NCBI GenBank assembly: GCA_963814355.1
Contig: CAWFCZ010000031.1
Location: 1-64,000 of the forward strand
Source of the DNA: JADGOV01 sp963814355
GTDB taxonomy: Bacteria; Actinomycetota; Actinomycetes; JADGOV01
Reading direction: 5' to 3'
Length of the DNA: 64,000 bases
This document shows positions 42,497 through 52,287 of this stretch, piece by piece (the first letter of the stretch is position 1; each line of letters begins with the position of its first letter). The position numbers and the translations under genes are program-made. Under the pieces are notes generated by a model. That model was not told the origin of the DNA, did no database searches, and saw only the letters and a program-made list of their open reading frames with translations.

Positions 42497-45400
42497 ATGC
42501 CGCACACCAGCAGGCTCAGCGACTTGATGATTCAGCGCACGGTAGGCCCGAAGGCGTTCCGGGCCGGCAGGTGCTACCGCCGTGAGGGCCGAGTCGGCGC
42601 CGTGACGATCGACCCGGGCGGGCGGCTGCTCGTCGCCGCCGTGCAGGGAACCCAGCCCCGCCCGTACCGCGTGGTGGTGAGCTCCGCGGCCGGGAGGGCG
42701 AGCTGGTCGGGTCGCTGCACGTGCCCGGTCAAGGCAAACTGCAAGCATGTCGCGGCCGTAATGCTGGCCGCGCGGGGCGATGGTGCCCAGCCGGTACCGG
42801 CGCGCGCTGCGTGGGAGGAACCGCTCACCGAGATCGTGCGGGGGCGGGCAGAATCCACGGAGTCGACTGGGACACCGCTGGCGTTGCTGATCGAAGTCGT
42901 GGACCGCAGCGTGCCGGTCCCGCGCTACGGAAGGGGCGCCGACGAGGCGGGTCGCTCAGCGGCTCAGCGGCTCCGGATCCACCCGCTCACCCGCGGCCGC
43001 AGCGGCGCGTGGATCCGGACCGGGGTGTCGTGGCGCGACTTCCACACCGGCGGCGGCCGGGCCGACCACATCCGGGCACAAAGTGCGCTGCTGCGGGCGG
43101 TTGTCGCGACGCACCTGGCGAACAATCGCAGCTACTACTACGGCTACGGCCAGGACGTCATCTACCTCGACGATCTCGGTCCCTCGGTGTGGCCGCTGCT
43201 CGACCAGGCCCGGACAGCCGGGGTCGAGCTCCGGATCGGGCAGGCGTCATGCGGGGCGGTGGCCGTCGCCGAGCCGGTCGGTATCGCGCTGGACCTGCGA
43301 CGTACTCATCATCCGGGGGCGACGCTGCGACCCGTGATCACGACGGGCGGGCGGGTGCTCGACGCGGCGGGTGTGCACCTCATCGGTACGCCGGCTCACG
43401 GCCTTTTCGTGACGGAGCCAGCCGGTATCGACGCGATGAGCCGGTCGACGCCGGAGGAGGAGTACCGCCGTCCCGCTCTGGTGCTGGCGCCGCTGGACGC
43501 CCGTCCCGACGAGCACCTCGACCGCATGGTGCGTGCCGGCCGAACGCTGGAGATCCCTGAAGCGGAGCTGCCTAGGTTCCTCGCGTCGTACTACCCGGCG
43601 CTGCGGCAGGCGGTCAACGTGACCTCAGCGGACGCATCGGTGGCCCTGCCGGAGATTCTGCCGCCGGAATTGGCGTTGACCGTACAGTTCGGGTCGGACC
43701 ACGAAGTGGGTCTGGACTGGTCCTTTCTGTACCGGGGCGCCGGTGGTGAAGGCCGGTTCCCGATCCCCGCTCCCGATGTTGCCGCTTCGGATGAGGATCC
43801 GGCCGGGCTGATCGGCGGCGACGTGTGCCGCGACAGCGCGGCCGAGCGGCAACTGCTCGAGCGCCTCGACCCGGCCACCCGGGCGCTGCTCGGACCGGAC
43901 CGGCGACTGACCGGCATGGACTCGGTGACGTTCACCCACGATCTCCTGCCGGCTCTCCGAGCGACCGGCGACCTCGATGTGACCGTCGTCGGCGAGGTAC
44001 CCGACTTCCGGCTGGCCGAGATGCCGCCGGTGATCCGGCTCGCCGCCACCGACGCCGACGACCCGGACTGGTTCGACCTCGGAGTGGCGGTGTCGGTCGA
44101 CGGTGAGGAGATCCCGTTCGACCAGCTGTTCGTGGCTCTGGCCGACGGCCGGAGTCATCTCGTGCTGGCCAGCGGACTCTACTTCAGCCTGGAGCGGCCG
44201 GAGCTGGAGACGCTGCGCCGGTTGATCGAGGAGGCGCGCACGCTCGCGGACCGGGCGTCGGACCGGCTGCGGGTCAGCGTCTACCAGGCAGGGCTGTGGG
44301 AGGAACTTCTCGCACTCGGTGTGGTGGAGACCCAGAGTGAGCGTTGGGCGGGGGCGGTCAAGGGGCTGCTGGAGATCCGGGACCTCGCACCGCCGCCGGT
44401 ACCGGCCGGCTTCGAGGCGGACCTGCGCCCCTACCAGCGCGACGGCTTCCAGTGGCTCGCTTTCCTGTGGCAGCACCGGCTCGGCGGCATCCTCGCCGAC
44501 GACATGGGCCTCGGCAAGACGATCCAGGCCCTTGCGATGGTGTGCCACGCTCAGGAGACGGCGCGCCTGCCCGGGCCGTTCCTGGTGGTCGCCCCGACGA
44601 GCGTGGTGGGCAACTGGGCGCACGAGGCCGGCCGGTTCGCGCCCGGTCTGAAGGTGCGCGCGGTCACCGAGACGTCCGCTCGGCGGGACACCCCGCTGGC
44701 CGAAGACGTGGCCGGCGCGGATCTGGTCATCACCTCCTACGCGTTGTTCCGCATCGACTTCGAGGCCTACCTCGGGCTGGAATGGACGGGGTTGATCCTC
44801 GACGAGGCGCAGTTCGTCAAGAACCACCAGGCCAAGACCTACCAGTGTGCCCGCCGGTTGCCGGCGCCGTTCAAGCTGGCGATCACCGGGACACCGCTGG
44901 AGAACAGCCTGATGGACCTGTGGTCGCTGCTGTCGATCGCGGCACCGGGCCTGTACCCCAGCCCGCAGCGATTCTCCGAGTCCATCCGCCGCCCGATCGA
45001 GCGTGGGACGTCCCCGGAGATGCTGGCGACGCTGCGCCGGCGGGTCCGCCCGCTGATGCTGCGGCGGACCAAGGAGCAGGTGGCCGCCGAGCTGCCCCCC
45101 AAGCAGGAACAAGTGCTCGACGTGGTGCTGAATCCAAAGCACCAGCGGATCTACCAGACCCACCTGCAGCGGGAGCGCCACAAGGTGCTCGGGCTGCTCG
45201 ACGACCTCGACCGCAACCGGTTCGCGATCTTCCGTTCGCTCACCCTGTTGCGCCAGCTCAGCCTGGACCCTGCCCTGATCGACCCGGCGTATGCACATGT
45301 GCGGTCGAGCAAGGTCGACGCTTTCGTGGACAACCTGCGGGAAGTGATCGGCGAGGGCCACCGGGCGCTGGTGTTCAGCCAGTTCACCGGGTTCCTGAAG

Positions 45401-45808
45401 GTCGTGCGAGACCGGCTCGACGCCGAGCGGATCGACTACTGCTACCTCGACGGACGGACGCGAAAGCGGGCTGAGCGCATCGCGGAGTTCAGGACCGGCG
45501 ACGCCCCGGTCTTCCTGATCAGCCTCAAGGCCGGCGGGGTCGGGCTCAACCTCACCGAGGCCGACTACTGCTTCATCCTCGACCCGTGGTGGAACCCGGC
45601 GGTGGAAGCGCAGGCAGTGGACCGCACCCACCGCATCGGCCAGGACAAGGCGGTAATGGTGTACCGGCTGGTTGCCACCGGGACGATCGAGGAAAAGGTG
45701 ATGGAGCTCAAGGCGCGCAAGCAGTCGCTGTTCGCGCGGGTGATGGACGACGATGCCCTGCTCTCCGCACCGCTGTCCGTCGAGGACATTCAAGGCCTGT
45801 TCGGCTGA
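42497..45808 (+). CDS. SWIM zinc-finger SNF2-family helicase/ATPase
   Basis: The 1103-residue protein opens with a SWIM finger (CTCPVKANCKHVAAVML, about residues 74-90), then a long bacterial SNF2-associated region. The SNF2 ATPase follows: DDMGLGKTIQAL with Walker A near 667, LDEAQFVKN near 767, TGTPLENSLMDLWSLL, and the helicase C lobe (LVFSQFTGF, SLKAGGVGLNLTEADYCFIL, VDRTHRIGQDKAVMVYRLV). Such enzymes move along or remodel nucleic acid and protein complexes, and RapA is the best-known bacterial relative. No partner gene is close, and it is not clearly in an operon. Confidence 0.92.
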   Translation: MPHTSRLSDLMIQRTVGPKAFRAGRCYRREGRVGAVTIDPGGRLLVAAVQGTQPRPYRVVVSSAAGRASWSGRCTCPVKANCKHVAAVMLAARGDGAQPVPARAAWEEPLTEIVRGRAESTESTGTPLALLIEVVDRSVPVPRYGRGADEAGRSAAQRLRIHPLTRGRSGAWIRTGVSWRDFHTGGGRADHIRAQSALLRAVVATHLANNRSYYYGYGQDVIYLDDLGPSVWPLLDQARTAGVELRIGQASCGAVAVAEPVGIALDLRRTHHPGATLRPVITTGGRVLDAAGVHLIGTPAHGLFVTEPAGIDAMSRSTPEEEYRRPALVLAPLDARPDEHLDRMVRAGRTLEIPEAELPRFLASYYPALRQAVNVTSADASVALPEILPPELALTVQFGSDHEVGLDWSFLYRGAGGEGRFPIPAPDVAASDEDPAGLIGGDVCRDSAAERQLLERLDPATRALLGPDRRLTGMDSVTFTHDLLPALRATGDLDVTVVGEVPDFRLAEMPPVIRLAATDADDPDWFDLGVAVSVDGEEIPFDQLFVALADGRSHLVLASGLYFSLERPELETLRRLIEEARTLADRASDRLRVSVYQAGLWEELLALGVVETQSERWAGAVKGLLEIRDLAPPPVPAGFEADLRPYQRDGFQWLAFLWQHRLGGILADDMGLGKTIQALAMVCHAQETARLPGPFLVVAPTSVVGNWAHEAGRFAPGLKVRAVTETSARRDTPLAEDVAGADLVITSYALFRIDFEAYLGLEWTGLILDEAQFVKNHQAKTYQCARRLPAPFKLAITGTPLENSLMDLWSLLSIAAPGLYPSPQRFSESIRRPIERGTSPEMLATLRRRVRPLMLRRTKEQVAAELPPKQEQVLDVVLNPKHQRIYQTHLQRERHKVLGLLDDLDRNRFAIFRSLTLLRQLSLDPALIDPAYAHVRSSKVDAFVDNLREVIGEGHRALVFSQFTGFLKVVRDRLDAERIDYCYLDGRTRKRAERIAEFRTGDAPVFLISLKAGGVGLNLTEADYCFILDPWWNPAVEAQAVDRTHRIGQDKAVMVYRLVATGTIEEKVMELKARKQSLFARVMDDDALLSAPLSVEDIQGLFG

Positions 45809-45873
45809 CTTTGCGCGCCAGCATCCCGCGCCTGCCCGGTTCCGACCCGCGCTCCCGTCCCGCTCGGGCGCGG

Positions 45874-48465
45874 TCAGGCGGGCGTCTCGCTGCTGGACTG
45901 TTCGATGGCTGGCCTGCCCTGACCGTCGAGCCAGTAGCTGAGCGTGGCGGCGAGGTCGGCCACCCGCAGCGGCTTCGACAGGTGGTCGTCCATCCCGGCG
46001 TCCAGGCAGCGGTCCCGGTCCGCGGCCATCGCTGACGCGGTGAGTGCGATGACCGGCGTGCGGTGATCGGCGCCTTCCCGGCGGCGTAGCTCCTCGGTCG
46101 CCGCGTAGCCGTCCATGACCGGCATCTGGCAGTCCATGAGGATGGCGGCATAGCGCTTGCCGGCGGTTTGGGCCAGCGCCTCCGTTCCGTTCGTGGCCAG
46201 ATCCGCGGCGTAGCCGAGCCGAGAGAGGATGGCGAGGCCGACCTTCTGGTTCGTCGAATTGTCCTCGACCAGGAGCAGGGTCCGGTCGCCGCGAGGTTGG
46301 GGAGCCAACTCGACCGCCGACTCGGGCTCGGCCGGACGGTCGGGCATCCCGCGAGGCTCGACGGGCCGGAAGGGAAACGGAATGGTGGCGGTGAAGGTAC
46401 TGCCGACGCCGTATTCGCTCGTCACGCTCAGCGCGCCGCCCATCAGGTCGACGAGTTGGCGGGAGATGGCCAATCCCAAACCAGTCCCACCGTAGCGGCG
46501 GGTCGTTGACGCGTCAGCTTGGGTGAAGGCCTCGAAGAGGCCGTCCATGGTGTCCGCGGTCATCCCCAAGCCAGTATCCCGGACGGCCAGCTCCACCAGC
46601 ACCGTGTCCGGATCGGGATGGCCGGCCAGGTGGGCCGTGATGGTCACTTCGCCGCTGGTAGTGAACTTCACGGCGTTGCCGAGCAGGTTGAGCAAGACCT
46701 GCCGTAGTCGGCCAGGGTCACCGGTCACAACGGGCGGCAGCTCCGGGTCGATGCTGCAGGTCAACTCCAAACCCTGCTCCTGGGCGCGCGCAGCCAGCAG
46801 GGCGGCCGAATCCGCCACGACGTCGGGCAGGTCGAAGTCGACGCGTTCGACGTCGAGCTTGCCGGCTTCGACCTTGGAAAAATCCAGGATGTCGTTGATG
46901 ACCGTGAGCAGCGCTTCGGCAGAGGAGTTCACCGTCCCGGCGTAGTCCCGCTGCTCCGCGTTGAGGTCGGTGTCCAACAGCAGGCCGCTCATCCCGATCA
47001 CCCCGTTCATCGGCGTGCGAATCTCATGGCTCATGTTCGCAAGGAAGGCGCTCTTCAGCCGCGAGGCCTCTGTGGCTTCGTCGCGGGCGACCACCAACTC
47101 CGTTGAGGTGTTCACCCGTTCGGAGATGTCGTGCGCGAAGGCGCTGAATCCGTCGCCGTCCTCATGGGCCCAGACCGCGAGCTCGATAGGTATCCGATGT
47201 CCGTCCCGATGAACGGCCTGCACTTCGGCGCGCCGGCCGACCACCGCAGAGGTGCTCCCGGCGGTGTAGCGCGCAACCCCGTTACGGTGGGCATCCCGCT
47301 GTCCGGCCGGCACGATGAGGCCATCCAACGGCCGGCCGAGCGCCTCGGCCACCGACCAGCCGAACAGCGCCGCGGCCTGGTCGTTCCACGCCGTCACCGC
47401 GCCGGCCCGATCGATGGAGAGGAAACCTTCATCGGTTGCCTCCAGCATCCGGGCCAGAGCCCGGTCCCGCCGGCCGACCAGCTGGTCGGCGTCACGGCGT
47501 CGGCGTTCGGCGCGAGCGATCATGGACCCGCCGACGAGCACGATGAAGACCAGGACGGCGGTAATGGCGAGAACGGCGGTTCGCAGCCGGTCGAGTCCGG
47601 CAAAGGCCTCCCGCTCCGACAGCGACGCCGTCACCGTCCATCCCGTGCTCTTCACCGGTCGGTACGCCGAGAGCTGAGGCTCGTCCCGTCGGGTGTCGAA
47701 GTCGGGCGCGTTGTGGAGCAGGCCGCTGTGTCCGGCCCGGGCGGCCGACACCCGGGGATCGTCGGCCAGAGACACCAGGCCGTGCTGATCACCGGCACTC
47801 AGTACGGTGCCAACCCGGTCGGTGACGGTCAACGTGACGCCCTGCGGACGTGCGATGTCCGCGTTGAAGTTCGTGATGGCGTCCAAGCCGAAGAGCGCGG
47901 CGAGGATCGCCACCGGCCGGCCGTTGTCGTCGCGGACGTAGTCGGAGACGGCCACCACGAGCGGGTGACCGGGCAGGGCGGTCTGATACGCCCTGGACAC
48001 GTATGGGCCGCCGGCTGCCGCCAGGGAGCGATACCAGTCCCGGAAGGCGAAGTTCCGACCCACCACCGACGGCAGGGCGGGCTCGAGGTGGGTCAGTGTC
48101 CCCCGGATGTCGGTGAGGAAGACGCTGGTGAAGCCCGAGCCGTTCGCTTCCAGGCTGCGGAGCAGGGCTGTGACCTGGGCCCGGTCGCCCGGGGCGGTCG
48201 AGCCCAACTGGCCGGCGAGCGTGTCCCGGGTGGCGTAGCTGTGCAGCAATGCCGCCAGGCCGCTGGTCTGCTGCCCGACGAAGATAGAGCTCACCGCCGC
48301 GGTCGCCGAGATCCGCTTGTTGACCTCGGCGTTCACCTGGGAGTTGGCCAGCATGATGCTGCTCGTAGCCAGCAGGACGACCGGCAGCAGCGCCAACAGC
48401 GTCAACAACGCGGCCTTCCCCGGCCGGCGCAACACACGGCGGACGGACCGCGAGGAGGTCCTCAC
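45874..48465 (-). CDS. Hybrid sensor histidine kinase / response regulator
   Basis: The 863-residue protein has a membrane helix (about 19-40), an extracytoplasmic dCache-like sensor (about 45-300; FAFRDWYRSLAAAGGPYVSR), a second helix (about 305-330), a PAS domain, HisKA with FLANMSHEIRTPMNGVIG (phospho-His near 478) and HATPase with N-box LGNAVKFTTSG and GGTGLGLAISRQLVDLMGG. A C-terminal receiver (LLVEDNSTNQK, ILMDCQMPVMDGY with Asp near 776, Lys in SKPLRV) completes it. It is convergent with the SNF2 gene. An output partner is not obvious; the nearby receiver-GGDEF pseudogene might once have been one, which is speculation. Confidence 0.93.
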   Translation of the reverse strand: MRTSSRSVRRVLRRPGKAALLTLLALLPVVLLATSSIMLANSQVNAEVNKRISATAAVSSIFVGQQTSGLAALLHSYATRDTLAGQLGSTAPGDRAQVTALLRSLEANGSGFTSVFLTDIRGTLTHLEPALPSVVGRNFAFRDWYRSLAAAGGPYVSRAYQTALPGHPLVVAVSDYVRDDNGRPVAILAALFGLDAITNFNADIARPQGVTLTVTDRVGTVLSAGDQHGLVSLADDPRVSAARAGHSGLLHNAPDFDTRRDEPQLSAYRPVKSTGWTVTASLSEREAFAGLDRLRTAVLAITAVLVFIVLVGGSMIARAERRRRDADQLVGRRDRALARMLEATDEGFLSIDRAGAVTAWNDQAAALFGWSVAEALGRPLDGLIVPAGQRDAHRNGVARYTAGSTSAVVGRRAEVQAVHRDGHRIPIELAVWAHEDGDGFSAFAHDISERVNTSTELVVARDEATEASRLKSAFLANMSHEIRTPMNGVIGMSGLLLDTDLNAEQRDYAGTVNSSAEALLTVINDILDFSKVEAGKLDVERVDFDLPDVVADSAALLAARAQEQGLELTCSIDPELPPVVTGDPGRLRQVLLNLLGNAVKFTTSGEVTITAHLAGHPDPDTVLVELAVRDTGLGMTADTMDGLFEAFTQADASTTRRYGGTGLGLAISRQLVDLMGGALSVTSEYGVGSTFTATIPFPFRPVEPRGMPDRPAEPESAVELAPQPRGDRTLLLVEDNSTNQKVGLAILSRLGYAADLATNGTEALAQTAGKRYAAILMDCQMPVMDGYAATEELRRREGADHRTPVIALTASAMAADRDRCLDAGMDDHLSKPLRVADLAATLSYWLDGQGRPAIEQSSSETPA

Positions 48466-48552
48466 ACCCGTCTATCGGCGGTTTGAGGCCCAAAGGTGAG
48501 GGTGGAGGGAGGCCGTTCCCGCTGACCCGTGAAAGTGTCCTGCTGGTTGCGA

Positions 48553-50106
48553 TCAGTGCACGACGAGGGGCGGCACGCCCTCGTCGTCGAGCAGGTGAGC
48601 CGCCTCGCGCTTACGCGGCAGGAAGAACACCGGTATCAGGGTGAGGATGACCAGTACCCAGGCCAGCCAATAGGTACTGGCGAAGGCGTGGGCCGCTTCG
48701 ACGAGGCCCTTGGCCACCCCCGCCGGACCACCGATCCGATCCGCGACCGAGGGATCGCGTTGGGCCGCGATCGCCGGCAGCGCCAGGCTGGAGTTCTTCA
48801 GCTGGTTGGTCAGCATCACGGAGATGACGGCCACGCCGATCGAGCTGGCGATCTGTTGGGTGATGTTGAGCAGGGTCGACCCGCGGGCCACCTCATGGTT
48901 GGTCAGCGTCTTGAGCGCGGTAGTGAAGAGCGGCATCATGGTCGCCCCCATGCCGAGTCCCATCACGAACAGGAACGCGATGAGCAGCCGGTAGGAGGTG
49001 TCGGCCTCGATCTGGGTCAGCCCGAACATGCCGACCGCGATCAGCGCGATGCCGAACGGGACGATCCGGCCGACCGGGAACTTGTCGACCAAGGCGCCGG
49101 CGATCGGCATGGTGAGCATTGCGCCGATGCCCTGGGGAGCCACCAGAAGCCCGGCGCGCAGGGTGGACTCACCCCGGATCTCCTGGAAGTAGGTGGGCAC
49201 CAGCAGCAGCGCGCCGAAGAACGCGGCGGCGAACAGGAACATCGTGATCGTCGACACGCTCAGGTTGCGATTCGTGAACAGCCGCAGATCCAGCAGTGGG
49301 TGCTCGGGGCGGAACGCGTGCCAGACGAAGGCCAGCATGAGCAGGACGCCGACGAGCATCGACACCCACACCCGCGGCGCGGCGAAGTTGCCCTCCTTCT
49401 CCGGCAGGCTGGACACCCCGAAAAGGAACAAGGCGAGCCCCGGCGACAGCAAGAGCATGCCCAGGAAGTCGAAGGATTCCGACGGTTGCGGATTATCACT
49501 CGGCAGCGCGACGAGCGCGTAGCAGAAGGCGATCACGCCGAGCGGCGCGTTGATCAGGAAGATCCAGTGCCAGCTGGCGTTCTGGATCAGCCAGCCGCCC
49601 AGGATGGGGCCGAGGATCGGGCCGAGCAACATCGGCACGCCGAGGATCGCCATCAGCCGACCCATTCGCTGCGGCCCGGCCGCCCGAGTCATGATCGTCA
49701 TGCCGAGGGGCATCAGCATGCCGCCGCCGAGGCCCTGAAGGACCCGGAAGCCGATCAGCACGTCGATCGACCCGGCCGACGCGCAGAGCGCCGAGCCGGC
49801 GGTGAACAGGCCGATGGCCGTCATGTACAGCCGCTTGGTGCCGAAGCGATCCGCCGCCCAACCGCTGATCGGGATGACCGTGGCCAGGGCGAGCGTGTAG
49901 GCGGTGACCGTCCACGCCACGTGCGAGTACGCGATCGGGTGATCGACGCTGCCGAACACCGTCTGGAAGGTCGGCAACGCGACATTGACGACCGTGATGT
50001 CGAGGATTGACATGATCGCGCCGAGGACGACGACACCGGCAATCTTCAGAACCGCGGCGTCGATCTCGTCCGGGTACTGGGGGTGGGAAGCTTCAAGAGT
50101 GGCCAT
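48553..50106 (-). CDS. MFS transporter, DHA2 (EmrB/QacA) family
   Basis: ATG 50106 gives 517 residues with about 14 hydrophobic segments. The motif DITVVNVALPTFQTVFG follows the first helix, SGWAADRFGTKRLYMTAIGL is the MFS loop 2-3 signature, and GLGGGMLMPLGMTIMTRAAG lies in helix 5, all typical of proton-driven drug exporters of the EmrB/QacA type. A second start 25 codons upstream lacks support. No regulator gene adjoins it; the cupin gene is divergent across a 206-base gap. Confidence 0.92.
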   Translation of the reverse strand: MATLEASHPQYPDEIDAAVLKIAGVVVLGAIMSILDITVVNVALPTFQTVFGSVDHPIAYSHVAWTVTAYTLALATVIPISGWAADRFGTKRLYMTAIGLFTAGSALCASAGSIDVLIGFRVLQGLGGGMLMPLGMTIMTRAAGPQRMGRLMAILGVPMLLGPILGPILGGWLIQNASWHWIFLINAPLGVIAFCYALVALPSDNPQPSESFDFLGMLLLSPGLALFLFGVSSLPEKEGNFAAPRVWVSMLVGVLLMLAFVWHAFRPEHPLLDLRLFTNRNLSVSTITMFLFAAAFFGALLLVPTYFQEIRGESTLRAGLLVAPQGIGAMLTMPIAGALVDKFPVGRIVPFGIALIAVGMFGLTQIEADTSYRLLIAFLFVMGLGMGATMMPLFTTALKTLTNHEVARGSTLLNITQQIASSIGVAVISVMLTNQLKNSSLALPAIAAQRDPSVADRIGGPAGVAKGLVEAAHAFASTYWLAWVLVILTLIPVFFLPRKREAAHLLDDEGVPPLVVH

Positions 50107-50312
50107 CGGCGGGCTCCTTCCTGCTCGGGCGGGCGTGGTCGCCGGCGCGGACCGGCCGCACGACGACGCTCCAGGCCCCAACGGCTGGAGAGTCCGGACG
50201 GCGTGGGAGAATCACCGTCTGACGATATGCGACACCGGGGCGAGCGCGGGACCGCGGACACTGTTTCCCGCGCCACCCTGGGCCTGGGCGCGCGGTCGAC
50301 CAAGATAGACCC

Positions 50313-50618
50313 ATGGCAGCGTACGTCCTGGCGCACTCAGGGCCCGCGGACGACGAGCCGGCCCTGCTCGCCCGGCTCGTCGGCGAAGGCTGGAGCGGCG
50401 GGTACGGCTGGGGCAACGGCCCGTACGACCACTACGCCGAACATGTCCACGGCTACGACAAGGCGCTGTTCTGCGTACGGGGCAGCATCGTTTTCACCAC
50501 ACCTGACGGCGACCTGCCGCTGGCTCCCGGTGATCGGCTGGAGCTCGAACGCGGCACCGCGCACTCGGCCCGGGTCGGGCCGGAGGGCGTGCGGTGCGTG
50601 GAGGCACGCCGCCGCTGA
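50313..50618 (+). CDS. Small cupin-domain protein
   Basis: This 101-residue protein carries the two cupin motifs: HYAEHVHGYDKALFCVRGSI (two histidines and the glycine turn) and PGDRLELERGTAHSARVG (second histidine box). It probably binds a metal ion. Function cannot be inferred. It is transcribed divergently from the MFS exporter gene, which might hint at a detoxification link, but that is weak. Confidence 0.75.
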   Translation: MAAYVLAHSGPADDEPALLARLVGEGWSGGYGWGNGPYDHYAEHVHGYDKALFCVRGSIVFTTPDGDLPLAPGDRLELERGTAHSARVGPEGVRCVEARRR

Positions 50619-50699
50619 GGCGGGGTCCGACGCCGCGGCGTCCTGGCCGGCTCGAGTTGGAGTGGCAGCCGGATCACGCGTGTAGGCGGGCTGGCCATG

Positions 50700-51070
50700 A
50701 TCGCTGGCTGGACTATGGTGCCGGAGCCAGCGGCTGGTGCGGCTCGACAGCCGGCCTGCGGCGGGAACAGCAAGGTGGGCACCACGTCGTCGGTCGCCCC
50801 GTCGGTGAAGTCCCGCAGCCGGGCGATCGGGGTGGTCCACACCACGGTGTGCGGGCTGGACCACCTCGGCGGCCGGCGATTGCCCATGAAAGCGGTCCAG
50901 CGGACCGCGTCGGAGAACACGGTGGCCGGCGGGAAGCCGCGGGTAGGCAGTGCGGACCAGTACTTGAGGCCCTCGACCCAGACCACCTCGCACATCTTCA
51001 GGCTGCTGGTGAGCGTCTGGCGGGGGAGCGCCGGCAGTCGCCGGAAGCTCAGGTGGTTTCGGAAGGCATG
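50700..51070 (-). pseudogene. N-terminal fragment of an alpha/beta-hydrolase-like protein
   Basis: The minus frame reads SSLKMCEVVWVEGLKYWSAL, PTRGFPPATVFSDAVRWTAF, MGNRRPPRWSSPHTVVWTTP and LRDFTDGATDDVVPTLLFPP before the match ends. I associate this with the N-terminus of actinobacterial alpha/beta-fold (PHA-synthase or depolymerase-like) proteins, where text like PPQAGHDSCIVDYSP comes next. Here that nucleophile-bearing part is missing. The rest of the frame is antisense to the cupin end, so it is a truncated relic. Assignment is from memory. Confidence 0.4.
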
Positions 51071-51305
51071 CGTGTCCCTTCGGTGTGTGCTTGAAGAATA
51101 ACGCGCTTGAGGGATCACGCGGGATACGGGTCTAGCCTCGGCGATCCGGGCACGGGAGCGTTTCGGCCGCTCGGAGCGTTGTCGGTGGAGGAGGCAAGGC
51201 GATGAGCGTAGTTTTCCGAGCACGTCGATCCCGGGCGTCCCCTGCTGCCCCCGGCCGCGGCTGCCAGGGGCGCGCGGTCCACCGGTCGAGAACTCAGCGG
51301 CCGAC

Positions 51306-51773
51306 GTGACGACGCGTCAGCGGGGGCGGGCGACCACGAAGTGGATGGGTGCCGGCGGCTGGCTCGCCAAGTTGTACCTGAGTTTCGCTGCCGCCCTGTT
51401 GCCGTGGTCGGGTTATTTGGCTATGAGCCTGCCGCAGCGCAGCGTCAGCCCGCACTACGCGACGACCTGGGTGGGCTTCGACCTGCTGCTGATGGCCGTG
51501 CTGGCTCGGATCGGGTGGCTGGCCCATCGGCGCAACCCGCGGGTGGTGCTGGCGGCCGCGGTCGGCGCCACGCTGCTCGTCGCCGACGCCTGGTTCGACA
51601 TCACCACGGCGGCCAGCGGCCCGGCCCGTACCCGCGCCATCCTGTCAGCGGTCCTGCTGGAGTTACCCACCGCCGGACTGAGCGTGCTGCTGGCCCGTCG
51701 CGCCCTCGCAGCGCTCATCGACCCGGTCCCCGCCGGCCGCCCGCCGGATGACGCTTCACAATCTGTCAGGTAA
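51306..51773 (+). CDS. Integral membrane protein of unknown function
   Basis: The 155-residue product has four predicted membrane helices: about 17-40 (AKLYLSFAAALLPWSGYLAM), 53-72 (WVGFDLLLMAVLARIGWLAH), 79-98 (RVVLAAAVGATLLVADAWFD) and 110-132 (AILSAVLLELPTAGLSVLLA). A short cytoplasmic tail follows. This four-helix plan is common among small actinobacterial membrane proteins without known role. Its 3' end overlaps the convergent reductase gene by 8 bases. Confidence 0.75.
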   Translation: MTTRQRGRATTKWMGAGGWLAKLYLSFAAALLPWSGYLAMSLPQRSVSPHYATTWVGFDLLLMAVLARIGWLAHRRNPRVVLAAAVGATLLVADAWFDITTAASGPARTRAILSAVLLELPTAGLSVLLARRALAALIDPVPAGRPPDDASQSVR

Positions 51774-52272
51774 TCGGCAGCGCCGACGCTTCGGTCAAGG
51801 CCGGACGGAACGCGATGACCGGCAACTGCCGCACCAGCCGCCGCCGCGCCGCGTCGCTGCCGTCGTAGCGCCAGCCGACCAGCCAGCTCAGCATCCGGTG
51901 GACGACCGGTCGCACCCACCGGTTGCGGCCCTCGTAGGCCGCGAGGACCGCGGCCGCCTCGGACTCGCCGAGCTCGCGGTGGACCGGGCGGAACCGGCGC
52001 CGGCCGACGACGACCTCGACGGCGGGATGCGCCTGCAGGTTCCGGTACCACTGCGCCGAGCGGCCCAGCCCGGCGATCACCATCACTTCTCCGGCGGCCG
52101 GGTCGGTGCCGATCACCTCGAGCACCGTCCCGTACCGCCTGCCGGTGGTCCGGCCGACGTGGGTCAGGAGCAGGAACCGCGACCCGAGCAGCCAGCCGGC
52201 ACGAATCCGGTACAGCCCCGCCGGCGCCCGCAGCAACCCGCTGGTCAGGCGTCCCGGCCGGTGGGTGGACAC
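51766..52272 (-). CDS. Deazaflavin-dependent (F420) nitroreductase-type oxidoreductase
   Basis: The 168-residue protein matches the DDN/FDOR family: LLLTHVGRTTGRRYGTVLEV, EVMVIAGLGRSAQWYRNLQA and HPAVEVVVGRRRFRPV are the signature segments around the F420 site (THxGRxTG, and G-x-x-W-Y-x-N-x-x-A-x-P). These enzymes reduce quinones or xenobiotics using reduced F420. It lies just after the catalase gene on the same strand (15 bases apart), so both may be expressed together under oxidative stress. The substrate is unknown. Confidence 0.9.
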   Translation of the reverse strand: MSTHRPGRLTSGLLRAPAGLYRIRAGWLLGSRFLLLTHVGRTTGRRYGTVLEVIGTDPAAGEVMVIAGLGRSAQWYRNLQAHPAVEVVVGRRRFRPVHRELGESEAAAVLAAYEGRNRWVRPVVHRMLSWLVGWRYDGSDAARRRLVRQLPVIAFRPALTEASALPIT

Positions 52273-52287
52273 CCCGCCTCCCCCGGG

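Noticed and set aside
43625..45793. 722-residue minus-strand open frame
   Set aside because: It mirrors the SNF2 helicase gene and shows no family motif.
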